This document shows positions 17,443-25,315 of a DNA stretch of 64,000 nt, piece by piece. The notes beneath the pieces were generated by a model. The model was not told the origin of the DNA and ran no database searches. It saw nothing but the letters and a program-made list of their open reading frames with translations. Positions within the stretch are counted from its first letter, which is position 1, and every line of letters begins with the position of its first letter. This stretch comes from Ruminococcus flavefaciens ATCC 19208 (lineage in GTDB: Bacteria > Bacillota > Clostridia > Oscillospirales > Ruminococcaceae). The stretch covers positions 62,001-126,000 of the forward strand of contig NZ_KI912490.1 of the NCBI RefSeq assembly GCF_000518765.1, in the 5' to 3' direction. The position numbers and the translations under genes are program-made.

Positions 17443-18756
17443 TCATTCACTTACTGCAATTACAGCTTTTTTAAGCTCAACAAGGTCAAACACATCGACC
17501 GTTCCGTCCTTGTTCATATCAGAAGCAAGGTACTGCTTCTTTGTAAACTCGTCAGCCTTGTTGAGAATATAGCTCTGTAGCAATACTACATCTGACACAT
17601 TCAGCTCGCCGTCACCGCTGAGGTCGCCCATAACGCCGCTGTAAACATCGCTGCTTATCACAAAATCACTTGATACCAGCGTATATGCCTGTCCGCTTTT
17701 ATCCTCAGCGACTATCTTATATGTGTACTCACCCTCATAAAGAGCGTTGAATATGATATTCTTATCAAAATAAGTGGAAAGATCGTATGTCAGCGCATTC
17801 GGAACAGCCTCCGCGCACTGGCTCGTTGCTTCACCGTCACGGAAATATACACCGCCGCTTACCTTGGTTATGTTAAGGTTGGAAGTAATAACGCCCTTGA
17901 TCGAAAATGGCTTTCCGACCTCGATAGTTCCCTCGGGAGTTGTCTGGTTTTCGATCTTCATACCCGACTTTATCTCTTCATTGCGCTGCATATAGTCCAT
18001 AGAAGCATAACCCTTGACTCCGTTATACTCAACGTGTGCCCACTGTCCGTTGCCCTTAGTTACTGTGAACTCAGCATTTGCAGGTATCTGTCCTATAACA
18101 GATGTATTCGTACCGTGTCCTGAACGGATATTAAGGTAAGTAACTACATTCTTGGTTGTGTACAGTCCTGCATAATCCTCAGAACAGCTGCACTCGGCAG
18201 CAGGTGTATTATTGCTTGTCTGCTCACCGCCTGCATTGTCCGAATATACAAAATAAGTCATTGGATCATAATATGTACGTGAAGGGAAAGAACCGAGCAG
18301 CTTGTCACATACTCCGAAGTGGAGATGATTGCCCGAGGACTGTCCCGTACTTCCTACCTTTGCAATAACATCGCCCTGCTTAACCTTAGCCCCTGCCGAT
18401 ACATTCAGCTGTGAAGCATGAGCGTAGAAGGTATATACTCCAAGATCAGAATGGTAAAGAATTACCATATATCCGTAAGCGTCCTTCCAGTCAGCCGAGA
18501 TGACCTCTCCACCGTAAGCCGCATAGATATTGCTGCCTCCTGCTGCCTCGATATCAATAGCATTATGATGCTCTGAATTATCATAGGTATTTCTTGCAGG
18601 ATCAAAATAGGTTGTTATATTCTTATACTTTGCTTCTGTGGGCCATACTGCATATACAGCAGCCTTTGCATTCAATGTCGGAACAAACATAGAAACAGTA
18701 AAGATCATTGTTATAGATAATAGGACAGCTGCCGCTCTCCTGATAAAATTCTTCAT
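17443..18756 (-). CDS. Secreted M23 (LytM-type) peptidase with SH3b and dockerin modules
   Basis: 437 aa, secreted (signal peptide about 1-33). The M23 domain (about 35-170) has zinc-site motifs HHNAIDIEA and SGNHLHFGV plus YAHAS, so it looks active; such enzymes cut peptidoglycan cross-bridges or other Gly-containing peptides. An SH3b domain follows (about 200-265, LNIRSGHGTNTSVIGQIPA), then an Ig-like domain (about 275-370) and a C-terminal dockerin (about 375-437, GDLSGDGELNVSDVVLLQ and DMNKDGTVDVFDLVELKK). A dockerin on a wall peptidase is unusual. The true start is the ATG at 18756 behind AAGGAG; the longer frame from 18810 has no ribosome binding site. It has its own terminator, so it is probably transcribed alone. 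Confidence 0.92.
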   Translation of the reverse strand: MKNFIRRAAAVLLSITMIFTVSMFVPTLNAKAAVYAVWPTEAKYKNITTYFDPARNTYDNSEHHNAIDIEAAGGSNIYAAYGGEVISADWKDAYGYMVILYHSDLGVYTFYAHASQLNVSAGAKVKQGDVIAKVGSTGQSSGNHLHFGVCDKLLGSFPSRTYYDPMTYFVYSDNAGGEQTSNNTPAAECSCSEDYAGLYTTKNVVTYLNIRSGHGTNTSVIGQIPANAEFTVTKGNGQWAHVEYNGVKGYASMDYMQRNEEIKSGMKIENQTTPEGTIEVGKPFSIKGVITSNLNITKVSGGVYFRDGEATSQCAEAVPNALTYDLSTYFDKNIIFNALYEGEYTYKIVAEDKSGQAYTLVSSDFVISSDVYSGVMGDLSGDGELNVSDVVLLQSYILNKADEFTKKQYLASDMNKDGTVDVFDLVELKKAVIAVSE

Positions 18757-18986
18757 GATATTTTCTCCTTTTGCAGTAAAAAAATAATATGACAATACAT
18801 ATATTACCATATTTTCCGCAAAAAGTCAATCCAAAATCGTAATTTTTCACCAAAGAGCACATAAAAATACAACATTTACAATACGTTCCGAACGAATAAT
18901 GAAGCTCACTTTAATACTGTTATGACAGTTTAAAGTACATAAAATAATGTATCAGCGTTCTTTTTGGCAATAATATTTATTGCTGC

Positions 18987-19015
18987 TTGACAACTGCACA
19001 AATTTGTTTTAAAAT
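18987..19015 (+). promoter_or_regulatory. Promoter of the HMA-domain gene
   Basis: TTGACA (18987-18992) and TAAAAT (19010-19015) with a 17-base spacer, about 40 bases before the start. Nothing else is recognised in the roughly 300-base gap from 18757. Confidence 0.65.
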
Positions 19016-19054
19016 AATATTGTCAGTATTAACTAACCAAAGGAGATGAGATAC

Positions 19055-19303
19055 ATGGTCAAAACAATAATCAAGGTTGAAGGCATGATGTGCGGAATGT
19101 GCGAAGCTCATGTAAGTGATGCTGTCCGTGCTGCTGTAAATGCAAAAAAGGTCAATTCCTCTCACAGCAAAGGTGAAACTGAAATAATCTCTGAAGAAGA
19201 GCTCGATAAAGCTTTGCTGAAAGAAACCGTTGAGAAATCAGGATATAAAGTGCTGGGCATAACTTCAGAGCCGTATGAGAAAAAAGGTTTATTCCGCAGA
19301 TAA
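19055..19303 (+). CDS. Heavy-metal-associated (HMA) domain protein, CopZ-like
   Basis: 82 aa. A single ferredoxin-like HMA fold with the metal-binding motif GMMCGMCEAHV near residues 10-20 (two Cys two residues apart) and the usual SGYKVLGI near the C-terminus. Such proteins are copper chaperones or metallothionein-like carriers in the cytoplasm. The ATG at 19055 is preferred over the one at 19046, which abuts the AGGAG. No copper ATPase or CsoR repressor is next to it; the P-type ATPase at 25.3 kb lacks HMA and CPC motifs. The partner and metal are therefore unknown. Confidence 0.82.
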   Translation: MVKTIIKVEGMMCGMCEAHVSDAVRAAVNAKKVNSSHSKGETEIISEEELDKALLKETVEKSGYKVLGITSEPYEKKGLFRR

Positions 19304-19335
19304 AAGAGAGATGTCTTTAGACATCTCTCTTTTTT
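19302..19335. terminator. Bidirectional terminator between the HMA and histidine kinase genes
   Basis: AAAAGAGAGATGTC (19302-19315) pairs with GACATCTCTCTTTT (19320-19333), followed by T. Confidence 0.85.
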
Positions 19336-19341
19336 GCTATC

Positions 19342-20559
19342 TCATAATGGAAGGGATACATAGAATATATTATATCCGTTCTCGCTTTCCGCCCATATCT
19401 TTCCGGTGTGCTCGCTTATGATACTGTCGGCTATTGATAGTCCCAGACCATAGCTCTGTCCGTCGTTTCTTGACTGATCCACACGGTAAAAACGCTTGAA
19501 AATATTCTCACATTCCTCCTTTGTAAGCGGAGTTCCCAGCCCAGAAACAGACAATAAACAGTTTGATGACTGTTGCTTCAGCTTCACCGTTACTTTCTCA
19601 GCAGGATCACTGTATTTAAGCGCATTGTCAAGAAGAATATTTATAACCTGCCTGAGCTTTTCCTTGTCGCCTTCCACATTGATATTCTCATCAATATCTG
19701 TGGAAAGTTCCATTTCATTCTCATAAAACAGCGGCTCAAAGGGCAGTATACTGTCATTTATGAGCTTACTGAAATCAACTGTGCTGAATTTCTGCGGCGC
19801 TCTGTTACTGTTATTATCCAGCCTTGCAAGCTCAAGTAGACTTTCTATCAATCCTCTCATGCGCCTTGACGTTGAGAGGATATTTTTTGTAAAGTTGTCC
19901 CTGTCACCTTCCGTATAGCTCTTATCAGTCATCATCTCCGCGTTCGTCATAATTACTGTAAGCGGAGTTTTCAGCTCATGAGAAGCGTCTGCTATGAACT
20001 GCTTCTGCTCGTTCCATGTTTTTTCGACAGGCTTTGTGACCCATTTTGCAAGAAGCAGACTTATTATGAAAAATACTATATAGCCTATCAGACCTATTAT
20101 GAGCGAATTCCTTATAAGTCCTCTTATCATGGCTTTTTCACTGGATACATCTGCAAAAACTATTGCTTTCATAGGACCGTTTTCGTTCTTCATATATCTC
20201 AGGTCATAGTCAGGAAGTATGCCCGTATCCTTTGAACTTGCCTCCGCAGCGTCCACAAGCTTTTGAAGCAGCGCCTTATCAGTAAGGTCGTAATAGCCTC
20301 CGCCAAAAGCAGTCAGTTCACCGTTCTCGGCAATATGTACCGTAAAAAACGGCAGACGTATATTATCGGGCATATTATCAGGCTTGTGCATAGATGCAGC
20401 AGCAGGCGGACGAAACGCCTGAGTACGCATCATCTGTATGCTCTCTCTCGCTATATTCTGCTTTGTAAAATGCAGTACAAGTCCGAATATAAAGATAAAA
20501 AGCACGGTTACGATGCTCATTATTACAGCAATGAACTTTATCCTAAGACGTTTCAGCAT
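19342..20559 (-). CDS. Sensor histidine kinase
   Basis: 405 aa. Two membrane segments (about 8-32 and 150-170) flank a roughly 115-residue extracellular sensor. The cytoplasmic part has the dimerisation/phosphoacceptor motif DASHELKTPLTVI (about 190-202), N box INILLDNALKYS, a degenerate G1 box (VSGLGTPL in place of the usual Asp-containing motif) and G2 box GLGLSIADSI. It phosphorylates the response regulator encoded just upstream; the two frames overlap by seven bases, indicating coupling. Its signal is unknown; envelope stress or phosphate are guesses prompted by the divergent VTC/CotH genes. Confidence 0.93.
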   Translation of the reverse strand: MLKRLRIKFIAVIMSIVTVLFIFIFGLVLHFTKQNIARESIQMMRTQAFRPPAAASMHKPDNMPDNIRLPFFTVHIAENGELTAFGGGYYDLTDKALLQKLVDAAEASSKDTGILPDYDLRYMKNENGPMKAIVFADVSSEKAMIRGLIRNSLIIGLIGYIVFFIISLLLAKWVTKPVEKTWNEQKQFIADASHELKTPLTVIMTNAEMMTDKSYTEGDRDNFTKNILSTSRRMRGLIESLLELARLDNNSNRAPQKFSTVDFSKLINDSILPFEPLFYENEMELSTDIDENINVEGDKEKLRQVINILLDNALKYSDPAEKVTVKLKQQSSNCLLSVSGLGTPLTKEECENIFKRFYRVDQSRNDGQSYGLGLSIADSIISEHTGKIWAESENGYNIFYVSLPL

Positions 20560-21230
20560 TTTGTGTCACACTCCAGATGATAGCCTAACCGCCGCATGGC
20601 TTCGATGCGCACATCTGAGCCGATGCTGAGCAGCTTTTTCCGCAGAAAGCTCACATATGCTTCCACATGGTTCTCAACTGCATTTGAATCATATCCCCAT
20701 ACCTTTGTCAGCAAAGTCTCCTTTGATATGTGGTTAGTCCCCGAGGTCATAAGGATACGCATTACTTCAAACTCTCTTGCTGAGAGTCTGACGCTGTTTT
20801 CTCCGCATACAAGGGAAGCCGACTCGATATCAAGTCTTGTATTTCCGAAAGCAAGCTCGTTCACCTGAGAACCCTGTCTGCGCAGAAGTGCGTTCACACA
20901 GGCAAGAAGCTCTCTTGCATCAAACGGCTTGGTGAGGTAATAGTCAGCTCCTGCATTGAGTCCCTCGACCTTATCCTCAACGTCCGATCTTGCCGTCAGC
21001 ATAAGTATAGGCGTTGCATTACGCTTTTCGCGGACAGCCTTTGCCACCTGATAGCCATTCTTCTTAGGCAGCATGATATCAAGTATAATAAGGTCATAGA
21101 TATCAAGCATAGCATACTGCTCGCCGCTTTCTCCGTCATAGACTGCTTCTGCTTCAAAGCCCTTTGACTCCAGCATCAGCTTCAGCGAATCCGCTAACAC
21201 CTTTTCATCTTCTATAATAAGTATTTTCAT
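20553..21230 (-). CDS. OmpR/PhoB-family response regulator
   Basis: 225 aa. Receiver domain (about 1-115) with acidic pair EDEK, phosphoacceptor Asp in IILDIMLP and the TAR and TKPFD motifs. A C-terminal winged helix (about 130-222) has LSAREFEVMRILM and VWGYDSNAVENHVEAYVSFLRKK. It binds direct repeats in promoters when phosphorylated. It is the first gene of the two-component operon and is divergent from the VTC-DUF4956-CotH genes; an 11-base tandem repeat lies in the gap between them. Confidence 0.95.
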   Translation of the reverse strand: MKILIIEDEKVLADSLKLMLESKGFEAEAVYDGESGEQYAMLDIYDLIILDIMLPKKNGYQVAKAVREKRNATPILMLTARSDVEDKVEGLNAGADYYLTKPFDARELLACVNALLRRQGSQVNELAFGNTRLDIESASLVCGENSVRLSAREFEVMRILMTSGTNHISKETLLTKVWGYDSNAVENHVEAYVSFLRKKLLSIGSDVRIEAMRRLGYHLECDTKC

Positions 21231-21365
21231 ATGTGTTCCCCCTTTTCAAAAAAGCATATCCGAACAGCATTAAACCCTGAGCAGCATAATGCACATTTCT
21301 CTTTATAATATTATAATACATTATACAACTGAATTCAAGCTGAAAAAAGCAATATATTGATAATT

Positions 21366-21393
21366 TTTCACTTAACTTTCACTTTTGCTTAAC
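21366..21393. promoter_or_regulatory. Tandem 11-base repeat, candidate response-regulator box
   Basis: TTTCACTTAAC (21366-21376), TTTCACTTTTG (21377-21387), then CTTAAC (21388-21393). Direct repeats at 11-base spacing are typical of OmpR/PhoB-type regulators. The site lies in the 298-base gap shared by the two-component operon and the VTC operon. A rightward minus-10 (TATAAT, 21436-21441) is about 45 bases further on with no good minus-35, fitting activation. Confidence 0.5.
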
Positions 21394-21528
21394 AGCCCTT
21401 ACACCCGTTTTCAGCATCAATTCAGCAAAACTATGTATAATTAAAGCATAGGATAAACGCACACAGACTTAAAAATAATTCGCCCATTGGTCTGTGTGTG
21501 TCCTATATCAAAGAAAAGAGGTGAGACT

Positions 21529-22197
21529 ATGGATTTCAGACACGAGATAAAGCATGAGATCAACTATTCCGACTTGATAACGATACGCCACAGACTCAGC
21601 ACAGTTGCATATCCCGATTCGCATACAATAAACGGAAAATATTTTATCCGAAGCCTTTACTTCGATAATCTTGCAGACAAAGCTCTTATGGAAAAAGTTA
21701 ACGGAATGAGCCGAAGAGAAAAATTCCGTATTCGTTACTACAATGGTGATACTTCTGTTATCCATCTGGAAAAGAAAAGCAAGATCGATCATCTTGGAAA
21801 TAAACAAAGTGCACCGCTTACAGCGCAGCAGGCACAAAAGATCGTTGACGGCGACATCGAATGGATGCTTGAGTCGGAGCATATGCTCATACGTGAGCTG
21901 TACTCGAAAATGAAAAATCAGGGAATTGCTCCGAAAACTATTGTTGATTACACAAGAGAGCCTTTCATATATCCCGCAGGCAATGTCCGCGTAACACTTG
22001 ATTACAATGTAAGAAGCGGTATGAGATGCACGGATTTTCTTGATCCCGATTGTGTTACCGTTCCCGTTTCGGACTCTATCATACTTGAAGTAAAATGGGA
22101 CGGATTTCTGCCTGATATAATCAGAGACGCAGTTGCCCTTGCAGACAGGCGCGAGGGAGCTTTCTCAAAATATGCAGCCTGTCGAATTTACGGTTAA
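21529..22197 (+). CDS. VTC-domain polyphosphate polymerase-like protein
   Basis: 222 aa, cytoplasmic, made up of a single VTC domain. The basic tunnel pattern of the family is visible: YFIRSLYFDN, REKFRIRYYNG, HLEKKSKI, VDYTREPF, VRVTLDYNVR and the acidic ILEVKWDGFLPDII. In yeast the Vtc4 domain makes polyphosphate from ATP; bacterial single-domain versions are little studied. The ATG at 21529 has AGAGGTGAG upstream; the frame from 21487 has no such site. It is the first gene of a three-gene operon with DUF4956 and CotH proteins, an association seen in other Firmicutes. Confidence 0.88.
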   Translation: MDFRHEIKHEINYSDLITIRHRLSTVAYPDSHTINGKYFIRSLYFDNLADKALMEKVNGMSRREKFRIRYYNGDTSVIHLEKKSKIDHLGNKQSAPLTAQQAQKIVDGDIEWMLESEHMLIRELYSKMKNQGIAPKTIVDYTREPFIYPAGNVRVTLDYNVRSGMRCTDFLDPDCVTVPVSDSIILEVKWDGFLPDIIRDAVALADRREGAFSKYAACRIYG

Positions 22198-22213
22198 AAA
22201 AGGAGTTTTTACA

Positions 22214-22885
22214 ATGAGCTTAAATGATATTTTCAAATCAAATTTTATAGAGAATGTGACCAGTGTCAGCATTCTTGATATGGCGATCGCACTTGTACTT
22301 GCATTCGGTCTGGGAATGTTCATATTCCTCGTTTACAAAAAGACCTACTCGGGAGTAATGTACTCAGCAAGCTTCGGTACTACACTCATTGCACTCACAA
22401 TGATAACTACGGTTGTTATCTTGGCAGTCACAAGCAATGTCGTTCTTTCACTCGGTATGGTCGGCGCACTTTCTATCGTCCGTTTCCGTACAGCCATTAA
22501 AGAACCGCTGGATATCGCATTCCTGTTCTGGTCCATCGCAGTGGGTATCGTTCTTGCAGCAGGCATGATCCCTCTTGCAGTTGTCGGCAGCGTTATCATC
22601 GGTGTTATCCTTCTCGTATTCGTTAACCGCAAGGCTTGCAAAAATCCATATATCGTTGTAGTTCGCTGCGACGATCACGACAGCGAAACAAAGGCAAAGA
22701 CTTTCCTTGACGGAAAGACAGAGAGATGTGTTGTCAAGAGCAAGACTGCTCAGAAGGGCTCTGTTGAGCTCAATATGGAAATCAGACTCAAGGACGACAA
22801 TACAGATTTCATCAATACCCTTGCTGATATGGAAGGTGTGAGCAGTGCTGTTCTCGTAAGCTACAACGGCGACTACATGGGATAA
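22214..22885 (+). CDS. DUF4956 membrane protein
   Basis: 223 aa. About four transmembrane segments in the N-terminal half (residues 18-40, 48-70, 75-95, 105-140), with the conserved GALSIVRFRTAIKEPLDI between them, then a soluble ACT-like tail of about 80 residues. These features match DUF4956, a family with no assigned function that usually sits next to VTC-domain genes. The start follows AAGGAG, 16 bases after the VTC stop codon. It may form the membrane channel or anchor of the polyphosphate/CotH system, which is inference. Confidence 0.85.
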   Translation: MSLNDIFKSNFIENVTSVSILDMAIALVLAFGLGMFIFLVYKKTYSGVMYSASFGTTLIALTMITTVVILAVTSNVVLSLGMVGALSIVRFRTAIKEPLDIAFLFWSIAVGIVLAAGMIPLAVVGSVIIGVILLVFVNRKACKNPYIVVVRCDDHDSETKAKTFLDGKTERCVVKSKTAQKGSVELNMEIRLKDDNTDFINTLADMEGVSSAVLVSYNGDYMG

Positions 22886-22897
22886 GGGTGTGATAGA

Positions 22898-25255
22898 ATG
22901 TCAGCACATAAGAACATTGATAAAATATGTATGGTCGTTATTGCGGTCACACTTATTATATCGGTCATATTTTGCAACGGTCAGGCATTGGGCATAGAAA
23001 TGACCGCTCATGCCATAGGCTATGAAAACCGCCTCTTCGATCAGTCAAAGGTACATACTCTTGACATCGTTATCAACGACTGGGACGGCTTTATCGAGAC
23101 CTGCGAAAATGAGGAATACACAGCCTGCAATCTGATCATAGACGGTGAAGCAGTTAAAAATGTCGGCATAAGAGCAAAAGGCAACACTTCCCTCAGCTCC
23201 GTAAAGAATATGGACAGCAGCCGCTACAGCTTCAAGATAGAGTTCGATCAGTATGAAAACGGAAAGACCTATTACGGACTTGACAAGCTCTGTCTTAACA
23301 ATATCATTCAGGATAATACTTACATGAAGGATTATCTTGCTTATACGCTTATGCATGATTTCGGCGTTGATGCTCCTCTTTGCAGCTACACATACATCAC
23401 AGTCAACGGTGAGGACTGGGGACTGTATCTTGCTGTGGAAGCTATAGAAGAATCTTTCCTTGAAAGAAACTACGGCAGCAACTACGGCGACCTCTATAAG
23501 CCTGATGCAATGAGCTTCGGCGGCGGAAGAGGAAACGGCAAAGACTTTAGTATGGGGAATTTTAACGATAGCAAGAGCGAAGATAAAAACAGCTCCGACA
23601 GCGATAAAAACCAGTTTGATCCGGGAAATTTCGGCGGCGGTATGCCTGATTTCGATGGAGATATGCCTCAGTTTGATCCTGATAATATGCCCGAGGACTT
23701 CGACTTCGGCGACTTTGATCCTTCAAAGATGTTCGGCGGAGAGAACGGCGAAGCACCTGACTTCGGCGGCGGCAAGGGCGGCTTCGGAGGTGGATTCGGT
23801 ATGGGAAGCGACGATGTAAAGCTTAAATATACCGATGACGATATCGACAGCTATTCAAATATCTTCAACAATGCAAAAACTGCTGTTACAAAAGCAGACA
23901 AGAACCGTCTTATAAGCTCGCTGAAAGCTCTTCAGGAGCAGTCAGATCTTGAAAGCACAGTTGACGTTGAGGAAGTTATCCGCTACTTTACAGTACATAA
24001 TTTCCTTGTTAACGGCGACAGCTATACAGGTCAGATGATACACAACTACTACCTCTATGAAGAGGACGGACAGCTCTCAATGATACCGTGGGACTACAAT
24101 CTCGCTTACGGCTCATTCATGGGTGGAAACGCTTCATCTTCCGTAAATGACCCAATTGATACCCCTGTATCAGGCGATATGAGCGACCGTCCGATGGTAT
24201 CATGGATATTCGATAACGAAGAATACACAGAACAGTATCACCAGCTGATGAGTGAATTCCTTGACAGCGTTGATTTCGAGAAGCTTATCTCCGATACAGC
24301 AACTCTCATCGACAAGTACGTTGAAAAAGATCCTACTAAGTTCTGCACATATGAAGAGTTCAAAACAGGCGTTGAAGCTATGACTAAATTCTGTACTCTT
24401 CGTGCAGAAAGCGTTCGCGGACAGCTTGACGGCACTATCCCTTCTACATCTGACGGACAGAGCGCAGACAGCTCAGCTCTTATAGATGCCTCAGGTCTGA
24501 ACACTTCTGATATGGGCTCTATGGGCGGCGGAAAAGGCGGCTTCGGCGGATTTGGCGGCGGTCAGAAGGGTAATTCCTTCAACAAGTCAAACGATACTCA
24601 AAAGACTGACGAAACTGCTGAAAATGACAAGGCTGAAAAGGTCGCAAGAAAGAGTATGCCAAATACAGCGTCCTTATCTGTTACGAACCTGAGCAATATG
24701 CAGGCTCCAAGCAACGACAGCAAATCAGACAGCAGCGATTCTTCCAAGGGTTCCAAGAGCGGAAAACCAAGCTTTGGCAGCGGTCAGCCACCACAGGGAT
24801 TTAACGGTGAGATGCCTGATGACTTTGATCCAAGCAATTTGCCTGATTTCGGTGGAGAAATGCCCGAGGGCTTTGACCCAAGCAATATGCCCGATTCCGG
24901 CGGAGAAATGCCTGACGGCTTCGACCCGGGTAATATTCCCGACGGTATGCAGGGCGGCTTCAAGTCTTCTGACAATTCAAAGGAAGCTGCAACAGAGGCT
25001 GATGATGACGAAAAAGCTTCTGAAACTGAAATAACTTCTGATACTGAATCAGAAGCAACTATGCCAAACAACGATAAGGGCAATGCTCCCGAAAACGAAG
25101 GCAGATCAAAAGGCGGCGAAAGACCCGATATGGGAAGCTTTTCACCCATGAGCGGCGGCAGCGAAAGCAGCAATACCAAAGCATATATACTGCTTGGCGT
25201 ATCTGCACTTGTTCTCCTGCTTGGTCTGGGAGTTGCAATAAAATTCAAAAGATGA
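22898..25255 (+). CDS. CotH-family kinase-like surface protein with Gly/Pro-rich repeats
   Basis: 785 aa. A signal anchor (about 10-30), an N-terminal CotH domain (about 45-200, GLDKLCLNN, NGEDWGLYLAVEAIEESF) and its second half (about 300-500, SMIPWDYNLAYGSF) flank a Gly/Asp-rich insert. A long low-complexity region with repeats of the type MPxxFDPxNxPD follows, then a C-terminal membrane helix (about 760-780) and KFKR. CotH of Bacillus is an atypical protein kinase that phosphorylates spore coat proteins. Here the protein appears membrane-bound and outward facing. It is the last gene of the VTC operon. Substrates are unknown; the repeats could be targets or spacers. Confidence 0.88.
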   Translation: MSAHKNIDKICMVVIAVTLIISVIFCNGQALGIEMTAHAIGYENRLFDQSKVHTLDIVINDWDGFIETCENEEYTACNLIIDGEAVKNVGIRAKGNTSLSSVKNMDSSRYSFKIEFDQYENGKTYYGLDKLCLNNIIQDNTYMKDYLAYTLMHDFGVDAPLCSYTYITVNGEDWGLYLAVEAIEESFLERNYGSNYGDLYKPDAMSFGGGRGNGKDFSMGNFNDSKSEDKNSSDSDKNQFDPGNFGGGMPDFDGDMPQFDPDNMPEDFDFGDFDPSKMFGGENGEAPDFGGGKGGFGGGFGMGSDDVKLKYTDDDIDSYSNIFNNAKTAVTKADKNRLISSLKALQEQSDLESTVDVEEVIRYFTVHNFLVNGDSYTGQMIHNYYLYEEDGQLSMIPWDYNLAYGSFMGGNASSSVNDPIDTPVSGDMSDRPMVSWIFDNEEYTEQYHQLMSEFLDSVDFEKLISDTATLIDKYVEKDPTKFCTYEEFKTGVEAMTKFCTLRAESVRGQLDGTIPSTSDGQSADSSALIDASGLNTSDMGSMGGGKGGFGGFGGGQKGNSFNKSNDTQKTDETAENDKAEKVARKSMPNTASLSVTNLSNMQAPSNDSKSDSSDSSKGSKSGKPSFGSGQPPQGFNGEMPDDFDPSNLPDFGGEMPEGFDPSNMPDSGGEMPDGFDPGNIPDGMQGGFKSSDNSKEAATEADDDEKASETEITSDTESEATMPNNDKGNAPENEGRSKGGERPDMGSFSPMSGGSESSNTKAYILLGVSALVLLLGLGVAIKFKR
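24811..24955 (+). repeat. In-gene repeat in the CotH protein
   Basis: Three tandem copies encode MP-x-x-FDP-x-N-x-PD-x-GGE-like units; two related units lie at 23640-23740. Confidence 0.8.
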
Positions 25256-25280
25256 TTCCAATACCTCTCTTATACACAAA

Positions 25281-25312
25281 ACAGGCAGATACTTCAAGTA
25301 TCTGCCTGTTTG
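25281..25312. terminator. Bidirectional terminator after the CotH gene
   Basis: ACAGGCAGATACT (25281-25293) pairs with AGTATCTGCCTGT (about 25297-25309), followed by T-rich sequence; it lies between convergent genes. Confidence 0.85.
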
Positions 25313-25315
25313 TTT

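Noticed and set aside
24774..25248. Overlapping frames on both strands across the CotH repeats
   Set aside because: Open because of low-complexity repeats in the real gene; no independent coding signal.
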